The notes under the pieces: model-generated | Databases searched by the model: none | Told to the model about the DNA's origin: nothing | The model's input: only the letters and a program-made list of their open reading frames with translations | Position numbers and translations under genes: made by a program | Assembly (NCBI GenBank): GCA_013398295.1 | Contig: VZSF01012080.1 | Coordinates: 682,001-746,000 of the forward strand | Direction of reading: 5' to 3' | From: Chionis minor | Taxonomy: Eukaryota; Chordata; Aves; Charadriiformes; Chionididae | DNA: 64,000 nt | Shown: in pieces, positions 62,679-64,000 of the stretch | Position numbering within the stretch: the first letter of the stretch is position 1 | Layout of the letters: every line of letters begins with the position of its first letter

Positions 62679-64000
62679 GTAAGTGATAGACTTTGGAAGT
62701 TCCCTGTGTATGTAATTAAAATATCATGATGAATGCTGAATAAGCAGATACGATGATGAAAATATTTTATTGTGTAAACTTATTGAACCGTGAACTTCAG
62801 CAGTGTAAGCTTCTCTGCGTTGCTTCCAGAGACACTTTAAATTTTTTGTAGAAAAGACAAGGAGAAAATAAATTCAAGGAAAGAAGCAGTTGTTTAAATC
62901 TTCCATGCTTTTTGAGTGGTCATATCTAATACTTATAATAAAGTAAATCTTACTGAATTTTTTATCAAGACAATTTAATTTTTCTGAATTAATGAATTAT
63001 ATTTCTTTGAAAGAGGTAAAATTTGGCTGAAAGTTTGCCATTGTCCCCAAACTGCATGAATCTCGACATAGAAAGTTTATCTGTGGCAATGAATGTATGA
63101 TTCAGTTTCCACAGGCTATTATTTGACTTACTTGCCAGCTGTTGTCTAAAGCATCTAGTATTGTGCACTGTGTAAAGTAAATATCAACTTGCTTATAAAG
63201 ACTAAAAATGTAATTGGTCAAGCCATCACACAGTTATAATTTATGTGAATTTCCTATATTTATCCCATTTTATTTAAATTATTAATTATTAAGTGTCTTG
63301 CCATTTAATTTCATTCTTAACTGAATTCCATGCACAAATCTAATTCCATAGATAATTTCATCTCCATATTAAGTCCTCTGAACTGAGTTTGTAATGCATG
63401 TTTCCTGAAGTGTCTGCCAACTTATGCTAATATTCTGTGGCTAGATTTAAATTTACTTTCATAATAACCCAGAGAGATGGGTTATTATATTTAAGTAATA
63501 TTTTTTAGAACCTTTCCAACAAAGGGAAATAATTTCTTCATTTGAATTTTCACTTGGATTAACAGACAACAATTAGCAATTCTCATGTGGATTTGTTGTT
63601 ATTGAGTGAGTCTTGTAGGCATGAATTATATCTATACAGCATAAAAAATAAAAGTGAATTTGTCTTCGTATTTGGTAATATGTATTCTGGGCCCGATTAA
63701 CAGTAGGAAGAATGAAAACCAGAGAAAATGAGGCAAAAGAGAATAAATAAAAACTATCATAAAGACTGGGAGTTTTTTTGCATCTGTATAGATACACATA
63801 TATGTAAATTTGTATTTAACATCTTAAAAAAGATTTTGTAACTGAATGAAATGTTATTTTTACAATTCATACTGATTTAAAAAGGCTTCCTATCACTCCC
63901 AGTATCTTAAAAAGCTTTTATTCAGTGTCTTTTGTAAAGCTTGTACATTATCTATCTCTTTCACCCACAAAAAAGTAACCTCTGGGGGTTTTTTTGTACC
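62679..64000 (+). other. CDH18: Start of the following CDH18 intron
   Basis: The sequence begins with the consensus donor GTAAGT. The next type II cadherin exon (about 254 bp, encoding the end of EC3 and the EC3-EC4 linker) is not visible before the window ends. The stretch is AT-rich with T-runs near 63770 and 63988, and I recognise no repeat in it. Confidence 0.85.

Noticed and set aside
1..64000. CRISPR arrays, bacterial operons, phage or defence systems, tRNA and rRNA genes
   Set aside because: The window is vertebrate intron. No regularly spaced repeats, operon-like gene packing or recognisable RNA gene structures were seen.

Overview
The window looks like about 64 kb of the interior of a large vertebrate gene, most probably from a bird. 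The sequence is AT-rich. Its only convincing host coding sequence is two short exons on the + strand (49539-49706 and 62491-62678). Both have good splice sites and join in frame into one type II classical cadherin. The joined peptide covers the end of extracellular cadherin repeat 2, the EC2-EC3 calcium linker and the first half of EC3. Its wording fits cadherin-18 (CDH18) better than any other type II cadherin I can recall. The bird assignment rests on the repeats: several CR1 retrotransposon fragments ending in the ATTCTRTG octamer, one with a fairly intact reverse transcriptase end, and a solo LTR of a common avian ERVL type.

Layout. 1-49538 is the upstream intron, whose start lies outside the window. 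It holds a GC-rich island (330-690), a + strand CR1 3' end (4255-4323), a G-quadruplex motif (9564-9593), a very old minus-strand CR1 with both reverse transcriptase and ORF1-esterase remnants (14545-16330), two pairs of unclassified dispersed repeats (16.9/17.9 kb and 21.4/28.6 kb), an old + strand CR1 (18370-18870), a perfect 20-bp-arm hairpin (26522-26565), a younger minus-strand CR1 (27157-28185), further old CR1 pieces (29.2, 41.0-41.7, 45.8-46.2, 48.3-48.7 kb), a small LTR-derived element (38227-38312) and an ERVL-type solo LTR (45217-45786). 49707-62490 is a complete 12,784-bp intron containing an old minus-strand CR1 (58160-58700). 62679-64000 is the start of the next intron.

Assembly caution. 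The younger CR1 contains a single N at 27854 flanked by two identical 356-bp copies (27498-27853 and 27855-28210). This is the pattern of two contig ends that overlap but were not merged. The true locus probably has one copy.

No operon, CRISPR array, defence system, tRNA or rRNA gene, or gene promoter was recognised. The many short open frames are about what chance gives in AT-rich intron sequence. The items most worth a second look are the assembly duplication, the perfect hairpin, the old CR1 that keeps ORF1-esterase residues next to its 3' end, the miniature LTR derivative and the two unclassified repeat pairs.
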